Position numbers and translations under genes: made by a program. A stretch of DNA of 64,000 nucleotides from Gemmobacter aquaticus (lineage in GTDB: Bacteria > Pseudomonadota > Alphaproteobacteria > Rhodobacterales > Rhodobacteraceae): assembly GCF_007859075.1 (NCBI RefSeq), contig NZ_VOAK01000011.1, forward strand, positions 62,001 to 126,000, given 5' to 3'. Every line of letters begins with the position of its first letter. Positions within the stretch are counted from its first letter, which is position 1. Positions 1 to 8,861 of this stretch are shown one piece after another. Under the pieces are notes generated by a model, which worked only from the letters and a program-made list of their open reading frames with translations, was not told where the DNA came from and did not search any database.

Positions 1-611
1 ATGATGAAGGCGAGCAGATAGCCCGACACCACACCGGGCATCATCAAGGGCAGCAGGATCAGGAAGAAGGACTGCGCGCGGCTGGCGTAAAGGTCCCGCG
101 CCGCCTGCTCGAACGACCCGTCGATCCCTTGCAGACGGGCCGCGATGGGCAGGTAGGCAAAGGGGATGCAGAAGGTGATATGGGCGATCAGGATGGTCAG
201 ATAGCCCGGTGTCAGCCCCACCATGCTGAAAAAGATCAGCGAGGCCACGGCGATCACGATCTCGGGCACCATCAGGGGCAGGTTGATCAGCGCATAGGTC
301 AAAGACCTGCCCTTGAAGCCGCCCGCCCGCAACATGGCCAGTGCCGCAGCCGTGGCGATCGCTGTCGCCGAGGTGGCCGCGATCACCGCAATGGTAAGCG
401 AGTTCCACGCCGCCGCCTTGAAGCGCGGGGCTTCGGGGCCGGTGAAGACATCCGTGTACCAGCGCAGCGACACACCACCCCAATTGGTGATTGAGGTGGA
501 ATCGTTGAAGCTGTAGGCCATCACCACCAGCAGCGGCGCATAGAGGATGACGAGGCATGCCACGGTCATCGCCAGAAATCCGGGGTAGTGCCGCACATTG
601 CGCAGGGCCAT
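1..611 (-). CDS. potC: ABC transporter permease, PotC-like (partial)
   Basis: Second inner-membrane permease of a spermidine/putrescine-type importer, broken at the window edge so that its C-terminus is missing. The protein starts [12 protein letters not shown] and has a first membrane segment at about residues 12-32. It ends inside the conserved permease loop ([18 protein letters not shown], the EAA motif contacting the ATPase). The start codon overlaps the stop of the upstream permease as TGATG, so the two are translationally coupled. Family assignment is firm; the substrate (polyamine or another small cation) is inferred from the neighbouring PuuC-like dehydrogenase. Confidence 0.88.
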   Translation of the reverse strand, partial: MALRNVRHYPGFLAMTVACLVILYAPLLVVMAYSFNDSTSITNWGGVSLRWYTDVFTGPEAPRFKAAAWNSLTIAVIAATSATAIATAAALAMLRAGGFKGRSLTYALINLPLMVPEIVIAVASLIFFSMVGLTPGYLTILIAHITFCIPFAYLPIAARLQGIDGSFEQAARDLYASRAQSFFLILLPLMMPGVVSGYLLAFI

Positions 612-1531
612 CAGCGCACCTCCTGCCGCGTGGCGGCCCGCGCCTGCACGAAGAGCACGATCAGCACGAGGGTCATCAGGATCATCGACACGGCCGCCCC
701 AAAGGGCCAGTTGCCAAGCGATTTCTTGAACTGCTCCTCGATCAGCGATCCGATCATGAAGTTCTTTGCCCCGCCCAGAAGGTTCGGCGCAAGGAATGCA
801 CCCAGCGACGGGATGAAGACCAGGATGCAGCCCGCGACGATACCGGGGCGCACGATCGGCAGCACGATCTCGCGCAGGGTCACCCAGCGGTTGGCGTACA
901 GGTCTGCGGCGGCCTCGGAATAGGCAAAGCTGTAGCGTTCGACGGCTGCATAGATCGGCAGAACCATGAAGGGCAGGTAGCTGTAGAAAAGCCCCAGTTG
1001 CACCGCCATGTTGGTGTTGATGATCTGCAAGGGCTCGGAAATCAGCCCCACCCCCATCAACGCGTCGTTCAGCGGTCCGTTCTCGCGGATGAGGAAGCGC
1101 AGGCTGACGGTGCGGATCAACAGGTTAACCCAATAGGGAACGGTGATCAGGAACAGCCAGATGCCGCGTGAGCTCGCAGGCCGCGTCGCGATGAACCATG
1201 CCGTCGGAAATCCGATCAGAAGACATAGCGCTGTCGCCCCCGCTGCCTGCGCGATCGAGCGGGCAAAGACCGTGATATAGGTCCACTCCAGGGTCGGCGG
1301 CTCATCCCCGAACAGGCCCCGGTTCAGGAAGAACTGGTCATAGGCGGCCAGCGAGAACTCCCATTCCACCCCGCCGCGAAACTCCTTGGTCAGAAAGGAG
1401 TAGACCGCCATCAGCAGCACGGGCAGCAGAAGGAAAATGCCGATCATCGCCCAGGTTGGCAGCAAGAGCGGCACCAGAATGCCCCGCCAGCTTCCCGGCC
1501 CCGGCGCATGGTTTGATCCGGGCCCGGCCAT
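611..1531 (-). CDS. potB: ABC transporter permease, PotB-like
   Basis: First permease of the polyamine-type ABC importer, 306 residues, about the usual PotB length. A hydrophobic helix follows a short basic N-terminus (residues about 18-42) and several more membrane spans follow. The EAA-type loop is seen as [22 protein letters not shown] in the second half. Start and stop both form TGATG overlaps, with the ATPase upstream and PotC downstream, so it sits in the middle of an operon potA-potB-potC. No substrate-binding protein is visible within the window; it may follow potC beyond the edge. Confidence 0.88.
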   Translation of the reverse strand: MAGPGSNHAPGPGSWRGILVPLLLPTWAMIGIFLLLPVLLMAVYSFLTKEFRGGVEWEFSLAAYDQFFLNRGLFGDEPPTLEWTYITVFARSIAQAAGATALCLLIGFPTAWFIATRPASSRGIWLFLITVPYWVNLLIRTVSLRFLIRENGPLNDALMGVGLISEPLQIINTNMAVQLGLFYSYLPFMVLPIYAAVERYSFAYSEAAADLYANRWVTLREIVLPIVRPGIVAGCILVFIPSLGAFLAPNLLGGAKNFMIGSLIEEQFKKSLGNWPFGAAVSMILMTLVLIVLFVQARAATRQEVR

Positions 1532-2586
1532 CAGTCGGCCAACAGACGCGCAGCGCCTGCCTCTACCGCCAGACCAACCCGCTTGCCGGGTGCCGGTACT
1601 GCAACTCGGTCAGAGTTCTGCAAGCGCAGATGCAGCGGGGTGCCATCCTCCAGCCGGGCGATGACCTGCCGGTCGGTGCCCAGATAGACCACCCGGTCGA
1701 CCACGGCCTGCAGATCGCCCGCCTCGGTCAGGGCCATGCGTTCGGGCCGGATCGACAGGTGATGCTTGCCGATGCCTTGTCCCGCCGCCGCGACCTGCAA
1801 GCGGTGCCCTCCGGGCAAGGTAACCTCGGCCCGACCGTCCCGCACCGACAAAACCTCGACCGGCAGAAGGTTGGTCTCGCCAATGAAGTCCGCGACGAAG
1901 CGGTTTACCGGTGCCTCGTAGATTTCCTGTGCCGTGCCGATCTGCTGGACATGACCGGCGCTCATCACCGCGATCCGGTCGCTCATCGTCAGCGCTTCTT
2001 CCTGATCATGCGTCACGAAGATGAAAGTGATGCCGGTGTCTTCCTGCAGCTGCTTCAATTCGACCCGCATCGCCTGCCGCAGCTTCAGGTCCAGCGCCGA
2101 CAGGGGCTCGTCCAGCAACAACACCTTGGGTGAGGGGGCGAGCGCGCGCGCCAGCGCCACCCGCTGCTGCTGCCCGCCCGAAAGCTGCGCCGGAAGCCGG
2201 TCGGCAAAGGCCGACAGATGCACCATCTCCAGCATCTCGGCCGCCCGCTTGCGCCGCGCGTCCTGCGCAACCTTCTGCATCTTCAGCCCGAAGGCCACAT
2301 TGTCGATCACGCTCATATGCGGGAACAGGGCATAGTGCTGGAACACCGTGTTCACCGGGCGGTGGTTCGGCTCAAGGTTCGCGATGTTCTGACCAAAGAG
2401 CCGGATCTCGCCCTCGGTCACGTCCTCAAACCCGGCGATCATCCGCAAGAGTGTGGTCTTGCCACAGCCCGACGGCCCGAGCAGGGTGAAGAATTCGTTG
2501 TCCCTGATGGTCAGCGAGACACCATGCAGCGCAGTCACGTTGCCATAGCGTTTCACCGCGTTGCGTATTTCGACGGCATCTGTCAT
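1531..2586 (-). CDS. potA: ABC transporter ATP-binding protein, PotA-like
   Basis: ATPase that energises the polyamine-type importer from the cytoplasmic side. Visible motifs in order are Walker [10 protein letters not shown] (about residue 40), signature LSGGQQQR, Walker B VLLLDEP and the H-loop [12 protein letters not shown]-terminal TOBE-like regulatory region with an RPE segment (IRPERM) follows. I chose the ATG at 2586 (MTDAVEIRN, 351 aa) because family members begin close to this strand; an in-frame start 17 codons upstream would run into the regulatory region shared with the divergent LuxR gene. Confidence 0.88.
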   Translation of the reverse strand: MTDAVEIRNAVKRYGNVTALHGVSLTIRDNEFFTLLGPSGCGKTTLLRMIAGFEDVTEGEIRLFGQNIANLEPNHRPVNTVFQHYALFPHMSVIDNVAFGLKMQKVAQDARRKRAAEMLEMVHLSAFADRLPAQLSGGQQQRVALARALAPSPKVLLLDEPLSALDLKLRQAMRVELKQLQEDTGITFIFVTHDQEEALTMSDRIAVMSAGHVQQIGTAQEIYEAPVNRFVADFIGETNLLPVEVLSVRDGRAEVTLPGGHRLQVAAAGQGIGKHHLSIRPERMALTEAGDLQAVVDRVVYLGTDRQVIARLEDGTPLHLRLQNSDRVAVPAPGKRVGLAVEAGAARLLAD

Positions 2587-2593
2587 CGCGCTG

Positions 2594-2667
2594 GCCCATA
2601 CCCCCGGTTCGTGTAAAGTCAGGCTAAACACCAGCAAACGGGGGGTATATACCCCCAGAAGGGTATG
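2594..2667. promoter_or_regulatory. Palindromic operator region between potA and luxR-type gene
   Basis: The 86-base divergent promoter region carries a perfect 16-base palindrome, GGGGGTATATACCCCC, at 2641-2656. It is flanked by partial copies: CCATACCCCC at 2596-2605 and GGGTATG at 2661-2667. A repeated (C)CATACCCC/GGGGTATG unit is what a dimeric regulator would bind. The adjacent LuxR-type protein is the obvious candidate. The binding protein is inference; the repeats are seen directly. Confidence 0.55.
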
Positions 2668-2672
2668 ACCCG

Positions 2673-3464
2673 GTGCAAGCCCTGCCCAATCTTTCCGAAG
2701 AGGCGCTGGCGCGCTGCATCCGCCAGTTGCGCCAGCCCAAGTTTGAACCCGCCCTGTGGGACCTGTTTCGCGCCGCCGTTGCGCCGGACAACCTGATCAT
2801 CCTTGCCTATCGCGACGTAGGCGCGCCGCAGGTTTTCTATTCCCGAACCGATGATCCCACGGTCTTTGCGGAACTGGAGAGCACATACCTGCCGGGCGCC
2901 TACAGGCTCGATCCCTATTTCGGGCTGCATCTGGATCGGGTGCGCGCCGGGGCTTATCGGCTGACCGACATTGCGCCCGACGCATTTCAGAGAAGCCGCT
3001 ATTTTCTTGAATACTACGCCCAGACCACGCTGGTCGATGAAATCACCTTCATCGCCTATCCCGCACCTGGGGTGTCGCTGAACCTGTGCCTCGGCCGCGA
3101 TGCCAGTTCAGGGGCCGAGTTCTCGGGGGCTGACCTTGCCACTTGCCAGCGGCTTTCGCCCATCGTGGCCGCGCTGGCCGAGGTGCATTGGTCCACACTG
3201 GCCAGTGCCGCCGGCGCAGCAGATGACAGCGCGGCGCTGCTTGCACGGGCGGCAAAAGCCCGGTTGGGGATCGCGCTCTCGCCCCGTCAGGCCGAGGTCG
3301 CCCTGCTGATCTTGCGTGGTCACTCCAGCCTGTCGATCGGCGCACGGCTGGAGGTTTCGGCCCAGACGGTCAAGGTCTTTCGCAAGCAGCTTTATGCCCG
3401 CTGCGCGATCTCATCGCAGGCCGAACTCTTCGCGCTGATGTTGCCCTTGCTTACCGAGGGCTGA
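2673..3464 (+). CDS. LuxR-family transcriptional regulator
   Basis: 263-residue regulator with a C-terminal LuxR/FixJ-type helix-turn-helix (from about residue 195: [22 protein letters not shown], then [16 protein letters not shown]). The N-terminal 190 residues show no phosphoacceptor site and no motif I can name; this region presumably senses a ligand. The start is GTG, since the nearby ATG at 2665 is in another frame. It is divergent from the potABC operon and convergent with the aldehyde dehydrogenase, so it probably controls polyamine uptake and use. It is not an obvious autoinducer receptor. Confidence 0.8.
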   Translation: MQALPNLSEEALARCIRQLRQPKFEPALWDLFRAAVAPDNLIILAYRDVGAPQVFYSRTDDPTVFAELESTYLPGAYRLDPYFGLHLDRVRAGAYRLTDIAPDAFQRSRYFLEYYAQTTLVDEITFIAYPAPGVSLNLCLGRDASSGAEFSGADLATCQRLSPIVAALAEVHWSTLASAAGAADDSAALLARAAKARLGIALSPRQAEVALLILRGHSSLSIGARLEVSAQTVKVFRKQLYARCAISSQAELFALMLPLLTEG

Positions 3465-3474
3465 CAGCCCCCGA

Positions 3475-4959
3475 CTAGTACTTCACCCAGACAGTCTTGA
3501 GCGCTGAATACTTGTCGAAGGAGTGGATCGACAGATCGCGCCCGAAGCCCGACTGCTTCATCCCGCCAAAAGGCGTCATCGCCGATAGCGCGTCCACCGT
3601 ATTGACCGACACCGTGCCCACATGAAGCCGGTCCGCCATTCGTAGCGCGCAGCCCAGATCGCGGGTCCAGACTGAAGCCGCGAGTCCATAGACCGAGGCA
3701 TTCGCCATCACCACAGCCTCGTCCTCGGTGCTGAAGGTCTGGATGCTCAGCACGGGCCCGAAGATCTCTTCTGTCGCGATCCGCGCATCTTGCGCCGCCC
3801 CTGCAAAGATCGTGGGTTCGATGAAGGCATCCGATCCGTTCAGCGTGATGCGCCCGCCGCCACAAACCAGCCGGGCCTCGGTCTTGCCGATTTCGATATA
3901 GCGCGCGACAGCTGCCGCATGTCGGGCATCCACCATTGCCCCAAGTGTGGTTTCAGGGTTCAGCGGGTCGCCGGGGCGGATCGCACGGGCCTTTTCTGCC
4001 ATCCGCGCCGTCATCTCTTCGGCCACCGCCTCATGCACCAACAGGCGGCTGTTGGCCGAGCAAACCTCACCCTGATTGAAGAAGATGCCAAAGGCCGCCA
4101 TCTCGGCTGCTCGGTCGAGGTCGGCGTCGGGGAAGACGATGTTGGGGGATTTGCCGCCGGTTTCAAGCCAGACCTGTTTCATGTTCGACTGTCCGGCATA
4201 GGTCTGGAACAGCTTGCCCACTGCCGTCGAGCCGGTGAAGACAAGGCAGTCAACATCGCAATGCCGGCCGAGGGCCTGCCCCGCGTCCTCGCCAAATCCC
4301 GGCACCACGTTCAGAACGCCATCCGGCAATCCGGCCTCTGCCGCCAGCTCTGCCAGCCTGAGCGCCGAAAGCGGGCTTTGCTCGGCCGGTTTCAGGACAA
4401 CCGAATTGCCCATGGCAAGCGCGGGCGCCAGTTTCCATGTCGCCATGTCGAGTGGGAAGTTCCAGGGCACCACGGCGCCAATGACACCCAGGGGCACCCG
4501 ACGCACCATCGCCAGATCGCCTGCACCCGTGGGCGCGATTTCGTCATAAAGCTTGTCGATTGCTTCGGCATGCCACTGGAAGAAATGCGCCGATCCCGGC
4601 GCATCGATGGTTGATGAATCGCGGATCGGCTTGCCCATGTCGAGCGTATCGAGAAGCGCCAGCTCGGCCACATTCTCGCGGATCAACGCCGCGAGCCGCA
4701 GCAGCACGTCCTTGCGTGCGGCCGGTGCCAGACGTGACCAGCGGCCATCCTCAAACGCGCGTCGTGCCGATGCGACTGCGCGGTCAATGTCCACTGATCC
4801 ACCCCGCGCCACGTCGGTGAGCACGGTGCCGGTAGCAGGGTTTACCGTCGGAAACCGCGACCCGTCTGCGCTTGGCACAAAGCGCCCGTCAATCCAGCAA
4901 TCGGTGCGCAAGCGCAGCGCCGCCGCGCGGGCCTTCCAATCGTCATGGCTCAGCATCAT
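3475..4959 (-). CDS. puuC: Aldehyde dehydrogenase, PuuC-like (gamma-glutamyl-gamma-aminobutyraldehyde dehydrogenase family)
   Basis: 494-residue NAD(P)-dependent aldehyde dehydrogenase. Visible landmarks are the glycine-rich cofactor loop FTGSTAVGK, the general base in LETGGKSPNIVF and the catalytic cysteine in GEVCSANSRLLV. The C-terminal EEIFGPVLSIQTF and PFGGMKQSGFGRD are also family hallmarks. By recollection it aligns closely to E. coli PuuC over its full length, including the N-terminal ALRLRTDCWIDGRF block. Lying beside a polyamine importer it would oxidise an aminoaldehyde from putrescine breakdown. Two consecutive ATGs (4959, 4956) could serve as start. Exact substrate uncertain. Confidence 0.85.
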   Translation of the reverse strand: MMLSHDDWKARAAALRLRTDCWIDGRFVPSADGSRFPTVNPATGTVLTDVARGGSVDIDRAVASARRAFEDGRWSRLAPAARKDVLLRLAALIRENVAELALLDTLDMGKPIRDSSTIDAPGSAHFFQWHAEAIDKLYDEIAPTGAGDLAMVRRVPLGVIGAVVPWNFPLDMATWKLAPALAMGNSVVLKPAEQSPLSALRLAELAAEAGLPDGVLNVVPGFGEDAGQALGRHCDVDCLVFTGSTAVGKLFQTYAGQSNMKQVWLETGGKSPNIVFPDADLDRAAEMAAFGIFFNQGEVCSANSRLLVHEAVAEEMTARMAEKARAIRPGDPLNPETTLGAMVDARHAAAVARYIEIGKTEARLVCGGGRITLNGSDAFIEPTIFAGAAQDARIATEEIFGPVLSIQTFSTEDEAVVMANASVYGLAASVWTRDLGCALRMADRLHVGTVSVNTVDALSAMTPFGGMKQSGFGRDLSIHSFDKYSALKTVWVKY

Positions 4960-5339
4960 TCATTCCCCGGGGATAATCGATCATGGGCGCCTCGGCTCTG
5001 TCCTTGGCGCGTCGCACAGAAGTCGCTTTTGGCGACCGAAGGACCGGCCGCTTGTCCGTTATTGTCCGCGCAGTCACCCGAACCGTCATCGCGCATGCAG
5101 GCTGGCGCCGAGGGTGGCACGGCAAAGATGAGTTTGAAAGTAAGAGATTGTGAGCCGCAGGTTAGGTTTTGTCTAACAAGGCAGGGCCCTGGGCGCCTGC
5201 CTCTGGCATTGCGATACCGCTTTGTCGGCAACGACTTCTTGGCCGGCATGAACCGGTGAACGAGGCTGGGGTTGGGCGCCGCCACACCGATCGCAATGGT
5301 GGGTCCGATTGCCTGCGCCGGACACGATTGCAGGTGACG
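4960..5339. other. Gene-free interval (380 bases)
   Basis: Lies between the start of the PuuC-like gene and the 3' end of the PNPOx-GAF gene. I see no protein with family features on either strand. The only structure noted is a short inverted repeat GTTAG-N7-CTAAC at 5161-5177 in a locally AT-richer stretch. It must contain the puuC promoter, read leftward. Confidence 0.5.
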
Positions 5340-6701
5340 TCACCTTTGTTGAAGAGCAAGCCTCCCGTCGACCTGCAAAAGCACACGACCGCGCCCACTA
5401 CGGAGGATGCGCACTGGCCAGTCGCTCTCGGCCAGACGGCGCGAAAGCAGAAGCAGGCGGGATTCGAGGTTGTCCTTGAACTCGGGCAATCTCAGCGTGG
5501 TATCCAGACGGAACTCACGATTGGTGAACTCTGTCCGACCCTCCTGTGCGAAGGTCTGCAGCATCCGCCAGAGCAGCCTGCCAGGCACACCCTTGATGAC
5601 ATAGTCGTGGTCGATGAACAGGCTGTCATCATAGGCGAAATGCTGGATAAGCACCTCGCGACTGTTGTCGCCTGCGGTCATCGCCGAAACCGAAGTTCCT
5701 GCCCGGGCGACGCCAAGCTCGCGCGAAGACTCGACGAAGGCCACGAGGGCCGCCAGCTGCGCGGCGATCAGATTGACGGCCTGCTCGTCCACGGGCGTGA
5801 AGGCAAGACGATCCTCGGATTCGGCATAGATCATCCCCCTGACGTCGCCGCCGGCAATCATCGGGACGGCAAGCAGGCTTTGCGGGGCCTCCAGCCCAGG
5901 CATCGGTACGTCATGCGACGCGTCGGGGCCAAGATGACCGGTGGTCTTGACGTTGTGGATGTAGAGAAAGTTTCGACCGACGCAGGAAAAGCGCAGGGCC
6001 TGGGCTCGCTTCGCGGCAAGGCCGATCACGCCCTCGCCCCATCGGACCTCGGCGCCGGCTCCCTGACGGTTGTAGCCCCGGCTTGCGATTGCCGTAAGGG
6101 CACGGGTGTCAGGATCGGCAAGGAACAGCATGCAATGCGATATGCCAAGCCGGGTCACCAGCCCGTCCAACACCAGATCAATGGCCCGGTCAAGGTCGTC
6201 CAGCCGAGAGAGCGACAAACAAATCGGGATGGCCGCGCCGAGCGTATCGACGCGCGCAACCCGCGTCGCGGGCGCATCCCGAACGCCCGGTTCGCAGCTT
6301 TGCACTTCGACCTCAAGGACGCGGTAGATATCGGCCGACCTCAGGCGCATCACATGGTCCATTCCTTGATGCGTGGCGACCGCTGTCACCAGCGTGGCCA
6401 ATGTGTCGAAGAGCGGACCCGAGGTCTCGGCGCGTTCAAAGACAAGGTCGAGGATAAGCTGCGCCCCGGTGCGCGCGTTCACAACTACCACCTGCAGCCG
6501 TGGGTTCTCGCGGACATTCCGGACCATCTTCGACATGAACTGGTTCGACAGGGCGACGTGGTCCTCGTCGATGTAGAAGACGTGGCTGATGTAGGAGACG
6601 TTCGGCGTGCCGTCCCGCGCTGCCGTAACCACGACCGACGGCACGATACCCTCGAAACACTCCCAATGGTCGGCGAGGAGCGGGCGTTCGTGCGTCTTCA
6701 T
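5340..6701 (-). CDS. PNPOx-like flavin-binding / GAF-domain fusion protein
   Basis: 453 residues. Residues about 1-150 resemble the split-barrel pyridoxamine-5'-phosphate-oxidase fold (PSVVVTAARDGTPNVSYIS, then ENPRLQVVVVNARTG), which typically binds flavin or heme. About 165-320 form a GAF-like sensory domain (LDLVLDGLVTRLGISHCMLFLAD ... LLAVPMIAGGDVRGMIYAES). The last 120 residues form a further domain of unknown fold containing EFKDNLESRLLLLSRRLAE. The start overlaps the stop of the upstream stand-alone PNPOx gene (ATGA). It is probably a cytoplasmic redox or ligand sensor; its output is unknown. The domain calls come from sequence pattern only. Confidence 0.6.
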   Translation of the reverse strand: MKTHERPLLADHWECFEGIVPSVVVTAARDGTPNVSYISHVFYIDEDHVALSNQFMSKMVRNVRENPRLQVVVVNARTGAQLILDLVFERAETSGPLFDTLATLVTAVATHQGMDHVMRLRSADIYRVLEVEVQSCEPGVRDAPATRVARVDTLGAAIPICLSLSRLDDLDRAIDLVLDGLVTRLGISHCMLFLADPDTRALTAIASRGYNRQGAGAEVRWGEGVIGLAAKRAQALRFSCVGRNFLYIHNVKTTGHLGPDASHDVPMPGLEAPQSLLAVPMIAGGDVRGMIYAESEDRLAFTPVDEQAVNLIAAQLAALVAFVESSRELGVARAGTSVSAMTAGDNSREVLIQHFAYDDSLFIDHDYVIKGVPGRLLWRMLQTFAQEGRTEFTNREFRLDTTLRLPEFKDNLESRLLLLSRRLAESDWPVRILRSGRGRVLLQVDGRLALQQR

Positions 6702-7165
6702 AGGCGCTGACCGGCATTCTTGCCGGGGGTCTGCAGGAACACCGCCTCTGGGGCCATGCGAACACGGTAGAGCCCGCGCGCCGTGAAGGTCGTCTGCACC
6801 ACCGCTTCGGGTTCTCCAAGGCGCCGGATCCGGTCGCGGATCGCGTCGGTGTAGACGGCGGCAAGGTGCAGGTCATCCTTGCTGCAATCCGCCGTCTCAA
6901 CCACACGGCCCTTGATCTGAAAGGCGTCAAAGGTTTCCGGTGCGGTAAAGGTGACGGCGATCCGCCCGTTGGCCGCGATATTGTCGGCCGTCCTGGTTCC
7001 CGGCCAGCGCGAAATCAGCACCTCCACTGCCTCGCCATCGCCGATCACGCGGGCGCCAAACGCACGGGACATCGTGGGAACAAGCGCGCGGTCGCAGGTG
7101 CCGACCGTGATCGACGGATGCGACTCGATGAGGCCGATCAGTCTGTCGTCGAAGCCTGAGATCAT
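6698..7165 (-). CDS. Pyridoxamine 5'-phosphate oxidase family protein (split barrel)
   Basis: 155-residue small split-barrel protein. The pattern of a PNPOx/general-stress flavoprotein is visible: VGTCDRALVPTMSRAFGARV, then ADNIAANGRIAVTFTAPETFDAFQIKGRV. Such proteins usually bind FMN, F420 or heme; the cofactor cannot be read here. It is the first gene of a two-gene operon (ATGA overlap) with the PNPOx-GAF fusion, suggesting the pair works together. It is divergent from a secreted cytochrome c. Confidence 0.7.
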   Translation of the reverse strand: MISGFDDRLIGLIESHPSITVGTCDRALVPTMSRAFGARVIGDGEAVEVLISRWPGTRTADNIAANGRIAVTFTAPETFDAFQIKGRVVETADCSKDDLHLAAVYTDAIRDRIRRLGEPEAVVQTTFTARGLYRVRMAPEAVFLQTPGKNAGQRL

Positions 7166-7180
7166 TTGGCGCCCCGGTGC

Positions 7181-7227
7181 TTAGGAACTTTTTAGGATTG
7201 CATCCAATGCTTAGCAAGTCTCTAGGA
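7181..7227. repeat. Four phased TTAGGA-like boxes in a divergent promoter
   Basis: Between the PNPOx gene and the cytochrome c gene, TTAGGA occurs at 7181 and 7192, TTAGCA at 7211 and CTAGGA at 7222. The spacing is 11, 19 and 11 bases. Near-helical-turn phasing suggests cooperative binding of a regulator to one DNA face. The repeats are seen directly; function is inferred. Confidence 0.4.
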
Positions 7228-7287
7228 AGCACTTGGCTGTCCGACCGGCTAATGACGCTGCATCGATCCAACATGGGCGCAGCAATC

Positions 7288-7788
7288 ATGTATAAACACC
7301 TCATCCCTTTGCTATCTGCCGTTGTCGCGGCTTCCATTGCCCTTCCCGCGCAGGCTGAAGACGCGGCCATTGCGCGCGGCGCATATCTGGTGTCCGTCGC
7401 CGGTTGCGGTGACTGCCACACGCCTGGCCACTTTCTTGGCAAGCCAGATCTTGAACGGGCGCTTGCGGGCTCGGAAGTAGGCTTTGAGATTCCGGGGCTC
7501 GGCACATTCTACGGACCAAACCTGACACCCGACATGGAAACCGGACTTGGCAAGTGGTCCGAGGCCGAAATCGTGGCGGCGATCACAACCGGGGTTCGGC
7601 CAGATGGGCGCGTGCTTGCGCCCGCGATGCCGTGGATGGGGTTTGCGAACTTCACCCCCGAAGACGCAACCGCGATTGCCGCCTTTCTGAAGTCGCGCCC
7701 GCCGATTTCGAACAAGGTTCCCGGTCCCTTCGGGCCGGGCGAGCAGCCGACGGCGTTTGTGATGCGGATCGTTCCGCCCGGCACCTGA
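7288..7788 (+). CDS. Secreted monoheme c-type cytochrome
   Basis: 166-residue protein with a clear signal peptide (residues 1-22, hydrophobic, ending ALPAQA) and one heme-attachment site, AGCGDCHTPGH, just after maturation. A methionine in APAMPWMGF is a likely distal ligand. It resembles the cytochrome modules that accept electrons from periplasmic alcohol or sugar dehydrogenases. No dehydrogenase partner lies next to it. I chose the ATG at 7288 because it begins the signal peptide; ATG 7273 is the only close alternative. Confidence 0.82.
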   Translation: MYKHLIPLLSAVVAASIALPAQAEDAAIARGAYLVSVAGCGDCHTPGHFLGKPDLERALAGSEVGFEIPGLGTFYGPNLTPDMETGLGKWSEAEIVAAITTGVRPDGRVLAPAMPWMGFANFTPEDATAIAAFLKSRPPISNKVPGPFGPGEQPTAFVMRIVPPGT

Positions 7789-7818
7789 TGCACGGCGGGA
7801 CCGCGACAGGCGTGTTGA

Positions 7819-7849
7819 GACCGGGGGCAGGGCAGCCTTGCCCCCGGTC
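7819..7849. terminator. Hairpin between convergent genes
   Basis: Inverted repeat GACCGGGGGCA - 9-base loop - TGCCCCCGGTC between the ends of the cytochrome c and the hydrolase. The 11-bp GC-rich stem sits where both transcripts must stop. There is no long T tract on either side, so it may be an inefficient or Rho-assisted terminator. Confidence 0.6.
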
Positions 7850-7857
7850 AGGTTGGC

Positions 7858-8688
7858 TCAGGCCTTTGCGAAAGCCAGCAGGTCAGCATTGACCAGTTCG
7901 GGGTGTGTCGCGAAGGGGGCATGCGACAGGCCCGGATAGGTTTTCAGCGTGCCGTTCCGCAGAAACTTGATCGCCTTATGTGCCGAATTGTCGATCGGCA
8001 CGATCTGGTCATCCTCGCCGTGCAGGACCAGGACCGGGATGGTCAGCGCCTTCAGGTCTTCGGTAAAGTCGGTTTCCGAAAAAGCCCTGATGCAGTCGTA
8101 TTGCGCCTTTGCGCCGCCCATCATGCCCTGCCGCCACCAGTTCTGGATCTGGCCCTGACTGACGTTGGCACCCTCGCGGTTGAAGCCGAAGAACGGCCCC
8201 GAGGGAATATCGAGGAAGAACTGCGCCCGGTTCGCCACAAGGGCTGCACGAAAGCCGTCAAAGACCTCGAGCGGAATGCCGTCCGGGTTGCTTTCGGTCT
8301 TCGCCATGACCGGCGGAACGGCCCCGATCAGCACCGCCTTGGAGATCCGCCCAGCCTCGGCGCGGGCGGCATAGCGGGCAACCTCACCACCGCCGGTCGA
8401 ATGCCCGATGTGGATCGCGTTCTTCAGGTTCAGCGCGCGCGCGAGCTCGACCACATCCTGAGCGTAGGTGTCCATCTCGTTGCCGGTATCGGTCTGGTCC
8501 GACCGGCCATGGCCGCGGCGGTCATGGGCGATGACGCGGTAGCCCTTTTCCAGAAAGTGGAGCATCTGGTTGTCCCAGTCGTCGCTTGAGAGCGGCCAGC
8601 CGTGGTGGAACACGATCGGTTGCGCATCGCGCGGGCCCCAGTCCTTGTAGAAGATGTTGGTGCCGTCGGTTGTGGTGAAAAATGCCAT
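7858..8688 (-). CDS. Alpha/beta hydrolase, non-heme chloroperoxidase-like
   Basis: 276 residues of the cofactor-free haloperoxidase/esterase group. The oxyanion region is FHHGWPLSSDDWD, the nucleophile elbow is GHSTGGGEVARY, the acid is in HGEDDQIVP and the histidine is in GLSHAPFATH. The start at 8688 is supported by an AGAGGAGA ribosome-binding site 8 bases upstream. A longer in-frame version (to 8796) would add a Tat-like N-terminus containing TRRTPVTTG, and I consider it less likely. It is divergent from a GlxA-type AraC regulator that may control it. Confidence 0.85.
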   Translation of the reverse strand: MAFFTTTDGTNIFYKDWGPRDAQPIVFHHGWPLSSDDWDNQMLHFLEKGYRVIAHDRRGHGRSDQTDTGNEMDTYAQDVVELARALNLKNAIHIGHSTGGGEVARYAARAEAGRISKAVLIGAVPPVMAKTESNPDGIPLEVFDGFRAALVANRAQFFLDIPSGPFFGFNREGANVSQGQIQNWWRQGMMGGAKAQYDCIRAFSETDFTEDLKALTIPVLVLHGEDDQIVPIDNSAHKAIKFLRNGTLKTYPGLSHAPFATHPELVNADLLAFAKA

Positions 8689-8861
8689 GATCAGGTCTCC
8701 TCTAGGGTTCGCTTGGGTTGTTCGGTTCAGGATCAGAAGGGCGGTCGCAGCGGCCCCGGTCGTCACCGGTGTTCGTCTGGTTATCGTCGGGTTCATCGGA
8801 CCGTCTTTCGTTGCGGTATGGACAAACTACGCCCTGCGATGCACGAAGGGGCGTGGCGAAA

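Noticed and set aside
8689-8796. N-terminal extension of the chloroperoxidase with a Tat-like signal
   Set aside because: The internal start at 8688 has a much better ribosome-binding site and matches the length of cytoplasmic homologues.
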